A DNA stretch of 13,425 nt, from contig JAQBGF010000207.1 in NCBI GenBank assembly GCA_032122615.1, positions 1-13,425 on the forward strand. The letters run 5' to 3'. The position numbers and the translations under genes were made by a program. The notes under the pieces were generated by a model, which was not told the origin of the DNA, did no database searches, and was given only the letters and a program-made list of their open reading frames with translations. Of the stretch, positions 1-6,565 are shown piece after piece. The first letter of the stretch is position 1. Every line of letters begins with the position of its first letter. Source of the stretch: SHZI01 sp032122615. GTDB taxonomy: Bacteria > Pseudomonadota > Gammaproteobacteria > Steroidobacterales > GCA-2729495.

Positions 1-227
1 AAGCACTATTTGAAACATACGGTGTGCACTTCGACCCGGCGCTGCGCGACGAGGTGGTGGCCCGGGTGGACCGCCTGAAGCTGCCGTCGTACACGGGCTT
101 TGTGATGCCGAAGCTGAGCGCGGTGACCGACGCGAACGGCGACATTACCGACGTGATGATCGCGTATCCGATGGACCTCGCCGCCCAGATGCTCGAGTTC
201 TCGAAGGTCGGCGCGAGCCTGAAGTAG
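1..227 (+). CDS. C-terminal end of an M49 (dipeptidyl-peptidase III-like) metallopeptidase, partial
   Basis: Frame 3 is open from the window edge through 74 codons to a TAG stop at 225-227, so only the tail of a larger gene is visible. The tail has an aromatic-Thr-Gly-Phe-Val-Met-Pro stretch (YTGFVMPKL), then a VTDANGDITDV segment and a final AQMLEFSK. From memory this order resembles the C-terminus of bacterial M49 peptidases, which end in a similar 'TD-G-ITDV...QML.YS' block. The zinc-binding HEXXGH-type motif would lie upstream, outside the window, so catalytic competence cannot be judged. The GTG at 24-26 is not taken as the start because the frame and the family-like sequence continue upstream of it. 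The stop codon is the second to fourth base of a REP-like repeat. An alternative is another zinc hydrolase with the same tail. Confidence 0.6.
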   Translation, partial: ALFETYGVHFDPALRDEVVARVDRLKLPSYTGFVMPKLSAVTDANGDITDVMIAYPMDLAAQMLEFSKVGASLK

Positions 228-440
228 GAGCGGCTTCAGCCGCGACCCAACGTACTCCGTAGCTCGCGGGCGCAGGCGGGGAAGTGCGTATTCCGCGACC
301 GGCTTTCTCTCCTCAGCAGCGGGCAGTGGCGGGAAGCCCTGCCCGCGAGAATGGAGTCCGCGACTCTCGAGCGGGCGGGGCTTCCCGCCACTGCCCGCGG
401 TCCACGGAGTACGTTGGGTCGCGGCTGAAGCCGCTCCTAC
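224..440. repeat. Composite 217-bp inverted-repeat (REP/BIME-like) element
   Basis: The 37 bases at 224-260 are the exact reverse complement of 404-440. Each outer arm begins with the GTAGGAGCGGCTTCAGCCGC repeat unit and ends in the block CGTACTCCGT. Inside lies a second inverted repeat, 319-350 against 365-398, rich in CCCGCC/GGCGGG, with one substitution and a small indel. The whole could fold into a long cruciform or RNA hairpin. It fills the gap between the convergent M49 and Asp-box/thioredoxin genes: the left arm contains the M49 stop and the right arm ends 10 bases from the other stop. No T-tract follows either arm, so a classical intrinsic terminator is not supported. No transposase is present and open frames across it are repeat artefacts. 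Confidence 0.85.
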
Positions 441-450
441 GTCAGGGCTG

Positions 451-2013
451 TCACAAAGTCGAATCCAGCCACGCCGTAATTTGCGGTGCTGACAGTCCGC
501 CGCTGATCGCCTGACGTTGCCCATTGGCATAGAAGTAGCTGCGCGGCATTTCCCCGTACCAGGCGGGATCGATCTCAAAGCGCAGTTTGGCGGGATTCTC
601 GTCGGCAAAGATCCAGTTCTCGACGTCCTGGAGCCCGAAGCGGGCGAGGACATCGGTTACCCGGTCGCGCTCGGCTAGCCCGTCAGTCGCCACGAGCAGG
701 AGAGGCAGGTGGCGACCCTGACGGCGGAGTTCTTTGAACTGCTCGAATTCCCTCAGGCACGGCGCGCAATCGACAGACCAGAGCACGAGGAGGAACCGGT
801 CGTTGCGCCGCTGCTTTACCAGCGTGGCCGCTGATCCCGGTACGAAACTCCGCAGCCTGTTCTCCTCGAGCGGCAACAGCCGATAGCCGTCCCGTCCGGC
901 CGACCAGGACACAAAGGCCGCGGTGTCGTTGGCAACGAGCCGCGGGTAGTCAGCGGCTGCAGTGGTTGACGCGAGCTCCCTCGGCGCCGTCCAGGAGCGA
1001 CCGCTGTCACCCGAGCTCATCGCCAGGACTGACGTGCGGGTTCCATCGAACTGCTGCCAGGCCAGATATACCTGGTCCTGGAGCGCCAGCACGTCGGCGT
1101 GACCAGCCAGTGCAGTCTCGTTGCCAATCCGTAGCGGCGCAGACCAGGTAGTCCCGCGATCGGACGAGAACGCGTAAAACAGCCCCTTTCGCTTTCTGCC
1201 TTGCGTGAACCATGTCAGGTGGTAGCGGCCATCAGGCGCTATGGACAGTGCCCCACCGTGTTCGGGGCAGGCATCGATTTGCCAGTCGTCATCGGTTGCC
1301 CGAAGGACTGGCGACGGTTGCCCGGCTGGCGAGACGCGGATGATGCCGAAGTCCCGGATCCCACCGTCGAACACCATGCGTGACAGGAGCACGACGCTGC
1401 CATCCGTGTCGCGCGCCGCTGCCAGGCGACAACATTCGCAAGTGGACCCCGCAATTTGTGCCGCCGCCGGCGGTGACGCCACCCCTGGCGCGACGACCGA
1501 CCGGTACAACAGTCCGTGGCGCTTACCGGCTGCCTCGGGACGCAGAAAGTAGAGGTCCGCACGGTCGCCGTGCGCGAGCAACAAGGGGCGCAGCTCTGCC
1601 CCGGTTGGAGTTCCGGGGATTTCGGGGCTAAACGGTGCGCTGAACGTCCGGCCGTTGTCCCGGGAGGTCACCACGAACGACTGCTGGGCGCTCCGCGCGT
1701 CCGCGTTCCACGCGACGTAGAGCGTTCCGCCGGTGTCGACGGCAATCTGCGGCGCGCCCTCCGGGTCAACCTGTAAGCGCTGTCGCGGCGGTTGAATGAG
1801 TACAGGTGAACTGAAGCTGGCGCCGAGATCCGTGGAGTAGTCGACCTGCAGGTTGTGCTTTCCGGGCCTTACCCGCCACAGGCGTCCATCGGGCGCAAAG
1901 CTGGCCGCGACGACCGGATTACCGGTCTCTTCCTGAGCGGCAGGCAACGCTCGTGCCGCCAGGCTGCCGGCGATCACCAGCGGGAGGACAGTGAGAAGTT
2001 TCGAGCGTTGCAT
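451..2013 (-). CDS. Secreted Asp-box (sialidase-like) propeller protein fused to a thioredoxin-like domain
   Basis: This 520-residue protein starts at ATG 2013 with a Sec-type signal peptide (basic MQRSK, hydrophobic core, likely cleaved near ALPAA, residues 22-26). Residues 30-380 look like a sialidase/BNR-fold beta-propeller with Asp-box repeats at 60-67 (STDLGASF), 117-124 (SRDNGRTF), 283-290 (SSDRGTTW) and 334-341 (SGDSGRSW). The Cys cluster CECC (192-195) and the CPEHGG motif (249-254) belong to a periplasmic sialidase-like subfamily that I recall but whose function is unknown. Residues about 395-520 are a TlpA/thioredoxin-like domain with the redox pair WSVDCAPC (C416, C419) and a candidate cis-proline loop MPRS (P490). 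It should act in the periplasm. True sialidase activity is doubtful because I see no catalytic Arg triad context. It lies 29 bases downstream of an outer-membrane barrel gene on the same strand, probably one operon. The Cys cluster could bind metal or be reduced by the fused domain (inference). Confidence 0.85.
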   Translation of the reverse strand: MQRSKLLTVLPLVIAGSLAARALPAAQEETGNPVVAASFAPDGRLWRVRPGKHNLQVDYSTDLGASFSSPVLIQPPRQRLQVDPEGAPQIAVDTGGTLYVAWNADARSAQQSFVVTSRDNGRTFSAPFSPEIPGTPTGAELRPLLLAHGDRADLYFLRPEAAGKRHGLLYRSVVAPGVASPPAAAQIAGSTCECCRLAAARDTDGSVVLLSRMVFDGGIRDFGIIRVSPAGQPSPVLRATDDDWQIDACPEHGGALSIAPDGRYHLTWFTQGRKRKGLFYAFSSDRGTTWSAPLRIGNETALAGHADVLALQDQVYLAWQQFDGTRTSVLAMSSGDSGRSWTAPRELASTTAAADYPRLVANDTAAFVSWSAGRDGYRLLPLEENRLRSFVPGSAATLVKQRRNDRFLLVLWSVDCAPCLREFEQFKELRRQGRHLPLLLVATDGLAERDRVTDVLARFGLQDVENWIFADENPAKLRFEIDPAWYGEMPRSYFYANGQRQAISGGLSAPQITAWLDSTL

Positions 2014-2042
2014 CAGTCGATTATGCGCTGCGCACCCGGTGG

Positions 2043-3020
2043 TCAGCGGCGTACGCGGAATCCCAGCAGGAAGCGGATGTCATGCTCGTCCTGGTCGCCG
2101 TTGGGCTCGTTCACAATGGGCAGGCCCACATTGGCGAAGGCCGTCCATTTCGTGCTGCTGAGCGTGATCCCCGGCGTGAGTTCGAGCCAGCTGCCACCGG
2201 AGTTCGCCAGTGTCTCGGAGCCGATCTCCTGCTTGTCGCGCCAGAGGCCGTTAAGCTCCAGCACGGCATTCCAGCGCAGCGGTGCGTCGGGTGTCAGTGC
2301 GTAGGCGAGACCGGCGTTATAGGCCAGATAGTCGCCGAGGTCGGTGTCCTGGGAGCCTTCGTTCACGAGCGTATACGCGACACTGGCGTCCAGGCCGACT
2401 CGGCCGAAACCCCGCGTGTAGGCAACGCCGAGAAAGGGGTCCCAGGAGCCGGAGCCGGGCTGGAATTCCTGCTCGAAGGGCTCACCCTCCGCTTCAGTGT
2501 CGTCGTCTTTGCCGGTGGGCACGCTGATGCCGAACAGGAGTCCCGCGTGGCTGGTCGTGGCGGACTCCTGGAAAAAACGCCAAAGGCCGAATACCTTGAG
2601 GTCGCCCATCCCCTTGCTGTCACCTTCGCGGCCGATCTCGACGCCGCCACCCTCGTCCTCCGGTGCCCGGACGTCCTGCCTTTCCACCCAGGGCAGCGTG
2701 AGTCCGAGCGTCACGTTCTCCGTCAGGCCGTAGGCCGCATCCAGCGAGATAACGTTTAACTGATCGATACTGTGGAGGTCGGCATCAGGATCGTCGGTCG
2801 CGATCTGCTCCATCTCCGCGTCGGTGAGGCGATCAGACTGTTGCTGTTCCAACCGCAGGCCTACGGACCAGCCGTCCCTGGCCAGCGGCACAGCGCTTTC
2901 GGTGTTGATCGAACTGCCCGAACCTGTGCCGAGGCCGCCGGCTGCGGTGTGGCTGGCGAATGCAGTCGGGGCGAGCAGGGATGCCCCCAGAAACGCAGGA
3001 ACGAGAGCGTTCAATTTCAC
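2043..3020 (-). CDS. Outer-membrane beta-barrel protein, MetA-pathway phenol-degradation-like transporter family
   Basis: I place the start at GTG 3020, which has GGAG eight bases upstream and begins a clean signal peptide (MKLNALVPAFLGASLL, cleaved after TAFA). The frame is open further upstream to a TTG at 3056, but that extension adds only charged residues before the signal sequence. The 325-residue product alternates short amphipathic strands and turns: YGLTENVTLGLTLPWVER, GDLKVFGLWRFF, AGLLFGISVPTG, and a C-terminal IRFLLGFRVRR. This pattern fits the PF13557-type outer-membrane proteins found near aromatic-degradation genes, which are assumed to move hydrophobic solutes. The protein is acidic and GD-rich in loops. 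It is the first gene of a minus-strand pair with the Asp-box/thioredoxin gene 29 bases downstream. Family assignment rests on pattern and memory; barrel localisation is firmer than transport role. Confidence 0.72.
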   Translation of the reverse strand: MKLNALVPAFLGASLLAPTAFASHTAAGGLGTGSGSSINTESAVPLARDGWSVGLRLEQQQSDRLTDAEMEQIATDDPDADLHSIDQLNVISLDAAYGLTENVTLGLTLPWVERQDVRAPEDEGGGVEIGREGDSKGMGDLKVFGLWRFFQESATTSHAGLLFGISVPTGKDDDTEAEGEPFEQEFQPGSGSWDPFLGVAYTRGFGRVGLDASVAYTLVNEGSQDTDLGDYLAYNAGLAYALTPDAPLRWNAVLELNGLWRDKQEIGSETLANSGGSWLELTPGITLSSTKWTAFANVGLPIVNEPNGDQDEHDIRFLLGFRVRR

Positions 3021-3160
3021 GGGATGAACTCCGACGTACTCATTGAGACGGGGCAAGACTACCGGAAGGTGGCGGCCATCGAGTGTCCCGCGATGTGTCT
3101 GATTGTCGCAGCGCTGGCATCACCTGCCCGGCGACGGCTCGCGGTTTGCGGAGTACGGCG

Positions 3161-3182
3161 TCGCGGCTGAAGCCGCTCCTAC
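3161..3182 (-). repeat. REP-like palindromic repeat, single copy
   Basis: Minus-strand copy of the GTAGGAGCGGCTTCAGCCGC unit, 22 bases, with the stem GCGGC and GCCGC around a TTCA loop. Its second to fourth bases are the TAG stop (3181-3179) of the LLM gene that reads into it. The conserved outer block CGTACTCCG follows on the minus strand at 3158-3150, as in the composite element at 224-440. Confidence 0.85.
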
Positions 3183-4204
3183 TTCAGTGCTGGAGCGATG
3201 CGTTCGGCGACGAGCCGGATCGCCGCCTCTGGATCTGCGTAGAGGCGCAGGCCGATCTCCGTCACGCCGGCGCGGCGGAAGGCCAGCAACTCGTCGACGA
3301 CCGGCGTGAGATTGTCGCTGCTGCCGGTGAGCGTCAGGCCGTCCACCAGCGCGTCGAGGATCTTGCGCGGGACGACGCTCGCGGGGTCTTCGCCGTGCTG
3401 GTAGGCCAGCACGAGGCCGGGCAGGTTCTTCTCGACCACGTCGCAGGCTGCGGCGTCGATGAACGGCGCGTTGCGGGCCCGTTCCCAGATACCGCGAACC
3501 CAGAGCTTTCGACGGGCCTCGACGTAAGCGGCCGCCCGATCGGGTTTCACGTGCCAGGCGAGCAGGTTGTTGATGCGCAGGCTGTCAGCCGGTCGCCTGG
3601 CCGTCGCGAGCCCGTCGCGCAGGGTGGCGATGGTATTCCCGATGTAGTGAAGCGAGATGTCGCTCAGCATGACGCCGTCGGCCAGTTCCGCGGCGAGCTT
3701 CAGCATCTGTGGGCGGTTGGCGGCCACGTACAGCCGAGGCGCCGGCGCGGTGGCCCAGTCCGGCAGGTAGTTCTGCACCTGGAAGAGTTCGCCGTTGAAG
3801 TTGAGCGGAGTTGTCGGCGATGCCGCCCGCAGGAATGCCACGCACTCGCGGACGCCGCGCACCATCTGCGGGTGGGTCGCGCGGCGGTCGGGCTTCAGCC
3901 CCATGCCGATCATCGTTCCGCCGCCACCGCCGATGACCAGGTTGGCCCGGCCCCCTGAGAGTTCGTTAAGCGTCAGCAGCGCGTTCGCCATTTTCAGCGG
4001 GTGCAGTTCGAACGGGCTGATGGCAACGGGGCCCATGCGCACGGCGTGCGAGTCACGGGCCAGCATCGAGAAGGCGAGGAACGGATCCCGCGCTGAGAGG
4101 ATATTGGGCGCCCACACGGCGTCGAAGCCGAGTTGCTCGGCGAGAAGACCCAGGTCGCGGAAGCGTTGCGGGGAATCCGGCTCGAAGATGAAGTGGATGT
4201 GCAC
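3179..4204 (-). CDS. LLM-class flavin-dependent oxidoreductase, paralogue 1
   Basis: A 341-residue luciferase-like monooxygenase-family protein, close to the usual 330-350. These TIM-barrel enzymes use reduced flavin (FMN, or F420 in some lineages) to oxidise or reduce organic substrates in the cytoplasm. Visible hallmarks are the first strand MHIHFIFEPD, LGFDAVWAPN (25-34), the block HPLKMANALLTLNELSGGRA (68-87) and the glycine run VIGGGGG (90-96), followed later by ADGVMLSDIS and a LLAWHVKPDR segment. The same blocks occur in the two neighbouring paralogues. The start is GTG at 4204, 13 bases after the stop of paralogue 2 and with only a weak ribosome site, so translation is probably coupled. 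The TAG stop is inside a REP-like repeat. Substrate and exact cofactor are unknown; a gammaproteobacterial host makes FMN more likely than F420. Confidence 0.88.
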   Translation of the reverse strand: MHIHFIFEPDSPQRFRDLGLLAEQLGFDAVWAPNILSARDPFLAFSMLARDSHAVRMGPVAISPFELHPLKMANALLTLNELSGGRANLVIGGGGGTMIGMGLKPDRRATHPQMVRGVRECVAFLRAASPTTPLNFNGELFQVQNYLPDWATAPAPRLYVAANRPQMLKLAAELADGVMLSDISLHYIGNTIATLRDGLATARRPADSLRINNLLAWHVKPDRAAAYVEARRKLWVRGIWERARNAPFIDAAACDVVEKNLPGLVLAYQHGEDPASVVPRKILDALVDGLTLTGSSDNLTPVVDELLAFRRAGVTEIGLRLYADPEAAIRLVAERIAPALK

Positions 4205-4217
4205 CTGTGGCCGGGGC

Positions 4218-5258
4218 TCACGCCCGCTCGAACCTTGGCAGCACGTGTTCGGCCACGATCTTCAGGCCCGCCATCGGCTCGTCGAACAGCCGGATCGACA
4301 GTTCCGTCAGACCCGCCTTCTCGAACACGCGAAAGCGTTCGATCTGCCGGTCAATGTCGCTGAGGTCGCCCGCAGACGAGCAGGCGGCGATCAGCCGGTT
4401 GACGATCGATTCCGGGACATCATCGATCTTGCCGGTGCGGGTCCAGAAGGCCTTGGCGAAGTTCTGCCACTTGTCGATGACCAGCTGGCGTTCTTCGGCA
4501 GTGACGTAGGGTTCCATGTCGTACTTGGGCGGCAGCAGTTCGCCACGGAAGACCAGTTCGCGGCGTGCCTCATACATCGACTTGTCGCGGTCGGCCTTGA
4601 TGTGCCAGGCCCAGAAGTTACCGATGCGAAAATCGTCCGCAGGTGTCGTGCGCGCAGCAAGACCGGCGCGCAGATGTTTCATGTGGTGGCCGATCTTTTC
4701 GGGCGTCACGTCGCTCATCTGGGTGCCGTCGGCGAACTTGCCGGCCATCTCCAGCATTTTCGGGCCGGTGGAGCACGTGAAGATGCCCGGCTTTGGTGCC
4801 TTCGCCCAGCCGCTCTTCAGCGGACGGGTGACTTTGTAAATGTCGCCGGGGTAGCCCTGAAAAAACTTGCCTGAAGTCACGCCCCTCACGATTTCGACGG
4901 CTTCGCGCACGCTGCGGACGATACGCTGGGCTTTCGGGTCCATCTTGATGCCGATGGCACCCATTACGGAACCGCCACCACCGATCGCGGCGATGGCGCG
5001 GCCACTGCTGAGTTCATTCAGGGTCAGCAGGGCATTGGCGATTTTCAGCGGGTGCATCTCGTAGGGGCTTATCGCAAGGACGCCCAGCTTGATCTTTTTC
5101 GTGGCCAGCGCGGCGGGCACGAGTGCCACAAAGGCATCCGGGTTCTGGTGGTAGTTGGAGTGCCAGAGCGTGCGGAACCCGTAGTTCTCCGCGGCGACGG
5201 CGATCTCCGCGACCTGCGCCGGGCTCAGGTCGGGCTCAAGAATGATGTCGATTTGCAT
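4218..5258 (-). CDS. LLM-class flavin-dependent oxidoreductase, paralogue 2
   Basis: A 346-residue luciferase-like protein starting at ATG 5258. It shares with paralogues 1 and 3 the N-terminal strand MQIDIILEPD, the block HPLKIANALLTLNELSSGRA (69-88), the glycine loop AIGGGGS (91-97), a GTQMSDVTPE segment and FWAWHIKADRDKS. It is first in a two-gene minus-strand operon with paralogue 1. Its start codon is only one base away from a 74-nt perfect palindrome, so the 5' leader of its mRNA is that palindrome. The leader has no good Shine-Dalgarno: the nearest AAGG is about 13 bases upstream. This makes translation or transcription control by the palindrome plausible. It keeps the family core but differs from paralogue 1 through much of its C-terminal half, arguing for different substrates rather than recent duplication. 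Confidence 0.88.
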   Translation of the reverse strand: MQIDIILEPDLSPAQVAEIAVAAENYGFRTLWHSNYHQNPDAFVALVPAALATKKIKLGVLAISPYEMHPLKIANALLTLNELSSGRAIAAIGGGGSVMGAIGIKMDPKAQRIVRSVREAVEIVRGVTSGKFFQGYPGDIYKVTRPLKSGWAKAPKPGIFTCSTGPKMLEMAGKFADGTQMSDVTPEKIGHHMKHLRAGLAARTTPADDFRIGNFWAWHIKADRDKSMYEARRELVFRGELLPPKYDMEPYVTAEERQLVIDKWQNFAKAFWTRTGKIDDVPESIVNRLIAACSSAGDLSDIDRQIERFRVFEKAGLTELSIRLFDEPMAGLKIVAEHVLPRFERA

Positions 5259-5259
5259 G

Positions 5260-5333
5260 AAAGGTACCGGACCTTAGTTATTTAGTTATTCTGCCGCTTC
5301 AGAATAACTAAATAACTAAGGTCCGGTACCTTT
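5260..5333. repeat. Perfect 74-nt palindrome (34-nt arms, 6-nt spacer) in a divergent intergenic region
   Basis: Bases 5260-5293 are the exact reverse complement of 5300-5333, separated by CCGCTT. Each arm holds a GC-rich outer block (GGTACCGGACC) and an AT-rich inner block in which TTAGTTAT occurs twice in tandem, ending TCTG. It occupies 74 of the 97 bases between the divergent LLM paralogues 2 and 3. The AT-rich centre is much lower in GC than the surrounding genes. It could be a double-sided promoter/operator for both LLM units, or a small mobile hairpin (MITE or REP type) that landed between them. I see no target-site duplication at the edges and no second copy in the window. No -35/-10 pair can be assigned with confidence. 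Confidence 0.92.
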
Positions 5334-5355
5334 TAACAGCCGAAGGCGCCATCTT

Positions 5356-6366
5356 ATGAACATCGATGTCGTGCTCAATGCGTTGCTGCCGCCGGCAGAT
5401 CTGGCCCGGCTTGCCGTGCAGGCCGAGGCCTGCGGCGCCGGTGCGGTCTGGACGGCCAGCTACCTGGCCTCCCGGGATCCCTGGTCCAATCTCGTGGCGG
5501 CGGCACAAGCCACGAAGCGCATCGGACTCGGCGCAATTGCCGTCAATCCCTACGATACCCACCCGGTGCGCATCGCGACTGGTCTTTTGACCCTGAACGA
5601 ATACGCGCAGGGACGCGCCCGCATCGTTGTTGGCGGTGGGGGTGAGGCACTGCAGGCGCTGGGCATCAGGCCGGAGCGGCGGGTGCGGGCGGTCGGCGAG
5701 TGCGTGCAGATCCTGAAGGGCGTGACACCGGGCGTGCCATTTTCCTTCCAGGGCCAGATGCACAGTGTGCAGAACTACAATCCGTTTTGGGCCAAAGCCC
5801 CGAGGCCGCCTATTTATGTGGCGGTGAACAAGCCGCAGATGCTGCGCATGGCTGCCCGCTTCGGCGACGGCATCATGTTGTCTGATCTCACGCCACCAAT
5901 CTGCGCCGAGCGCATTGGCTGGGTGCGCGATCACCTGCGCGAGTTCGGGCGCTCGTCAGAGTCGTTCCGTTACTACAACTTCGTCGCCTGGCATGTGTAC
6001 GCGGACCGCCAGCGCGCCGTTCGCGAGGCGAAGATGTGGCTCGGCTACCGGGGCCTGTTCCGCCGCTGGGTGCTGAACACCTTCATGAGCGATGCCGAGT
6101 ACGACGTGATCGAAGCCCACAAGGCAGAAATCTACGGCATGGTGCCGAGTAAGACCTGGTCCGTTGCGGGCGTTCCCGACGCGCTGCTCGACACTTGTGT
6201 CGACAATCTCACGCTCGCCGGGACCCCGGACGATATTCCACGCTTCATTGACCACCTGCGAAGAATGCAGGACGCTGGCTGCACGGATATCGTGCTGGAA
6301 TTGCACGACGACCCGGCCGAGGGCATTCGCCTGATCGGCGAGCAGGTAATCCCGGCCTTGAAGTAG
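5356..6366 (+). CDS. LLM-class flavin-dependent oxidoreductase, paralogue 3
   Basis: A 336-residue luciferase-like protein, ATG at 5356 with GAAGG nine bases upstream. The family core is present: MNIDVVLNAL, the block HPVRIATGLLTLNEYAQGRA (69-88), the loop VVGGGGE (91-97), then VAVNKPQMLRMAARFGDGIMLSDLT and the FVAWHVYADRQRA segment, matching both neighbours position by position. It is transcribed divergently from paralogue 2, from across the 74-nt palindrome. The stop TAG (6364-6366) is supplied by a variant REP-like repeat. As for the other two, it should be a cytoplasmic flavin-dependent enzyme; whether the three act on successive intermediates, on related substrates, or as mixed oligomers cannot be told from sequence. 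Confidence 0.88.
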   Translation: MNIDVVLNALLPPADLARLAVQAEACGAGAVWTASYLASRDPWSNLVAAAQATKRIGLGAIAVNPYDTHPVRIATGLLTLNEYAQGRARIVVGGGGEALQALGIRPERRVRAVGECVQILKGVTPGVPFSFQGQMHSVQNYNPFWAKAPRPPIYVAVNKPQMLRMAARFGDGIMLSDLTPPICAERIGWVRDHLREFGRSSESFRYYNFVAWHVYADRQRAVREAKMWLGYRGLFRRWVLNTFMSDAEYDVIEAHKAEIYGMVPSKTWSVAGVPDALLDTCVDNLTLAGTPDDIPRFIDHLRRMQDAGCTDIVLELHDDPAEGIRLIGEQVIPALK

Positions 6367-6489
6367 GAGCGCCTTCAGGCGCGATAACGCACTCCGCGCC
6401 GCAACACACTCCGTGGCCCGCGGGCCCACGCGGGGAAGAGTTTTCCGCTACCGTGAGGACACGGTGAACGCCTGAAAACCCTTCCCCGC
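6363..6489. repeat. Variant REP-like repeat plus nested hairpin
   Basis: At 6363-6384 the repeat unit has the stem GCGCC and GGCGC instead of GCGGC and GCCGC: both arms changed so that base pairing around TTCA is kept. After it come two ACTCCG blocks and a CGCGGGC...GCGGGGAAG stretch like that inside the 224-440 element. A second hairpin is built from 6430-6445 and 6474-6489 (16 bases, one mismatch), with a third inside it, ACCGTG AGGA CACGGT at 6450-6465. The rest of the gap to the GST start (6490-6565) shows only the GST ribosome site. No oligo-T tract follows the hairpins, so terminator function is uncertain. Confidence 0.78.
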
Positions 6490-6565
6490 ATGCGCCCGCT
6501 GCGGCCAGTAGACCAAGACGTCAGATTGGCCGACGATGCACAACCACACATCACGGAGGAATTGA

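Noticed and set aside
6..653. Minus-strand open frame of 215 codons
   Set aside because: It crosses the 217-bp inverted-repeat element and overlaps two real genes in other frames; its sequence is largely translated repeat.
451..2013. Functional exo-alpha-sialidase
   Set aside because: Asp-boxes are structural repeats shared by many propellers; I see no sialidase catalytic motif, no sialic-acid genes nearby, and the subfamily with CxCC cysteines is not known as a sialidase.
2082..2759. Plus-strand open frame of 225 codons
   Set aside because: Antisense to the outer-membrane barrel gene, whose signal peptide and strand pattern are convincing.
3083..3958. Plus-strand open frame of 291 codons starting in the repeat before LLM1
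   Set aside because: Antisense to the well-supported LLM1 gene and begins inside REP-like sequence; no ribosome site or recognisable domain.
3795..4874. Long plus-strand open frame of 359 codons
   Set aside because: It runs antisense across both LLM genes 1 and 2, is Arg/Ser/Pro-rich with no family motif, and is explained by GC-rich codon bias on the opposite strand.
5260..5333. Intrinsic terminator
   Set aside because: The palindrome is between two divergent gene starts, not after a gene end, and has no oligo-T tract on either side.
3179..6366. F420-dependent methylene-H4MPT reductase-type assignment for the LLM genes
   Set aside because: The glycine loop is compatible with the LLM superfamily in general, but F420 biosynthesis is uncommon in the suggested host group and nothing in the window supports it.
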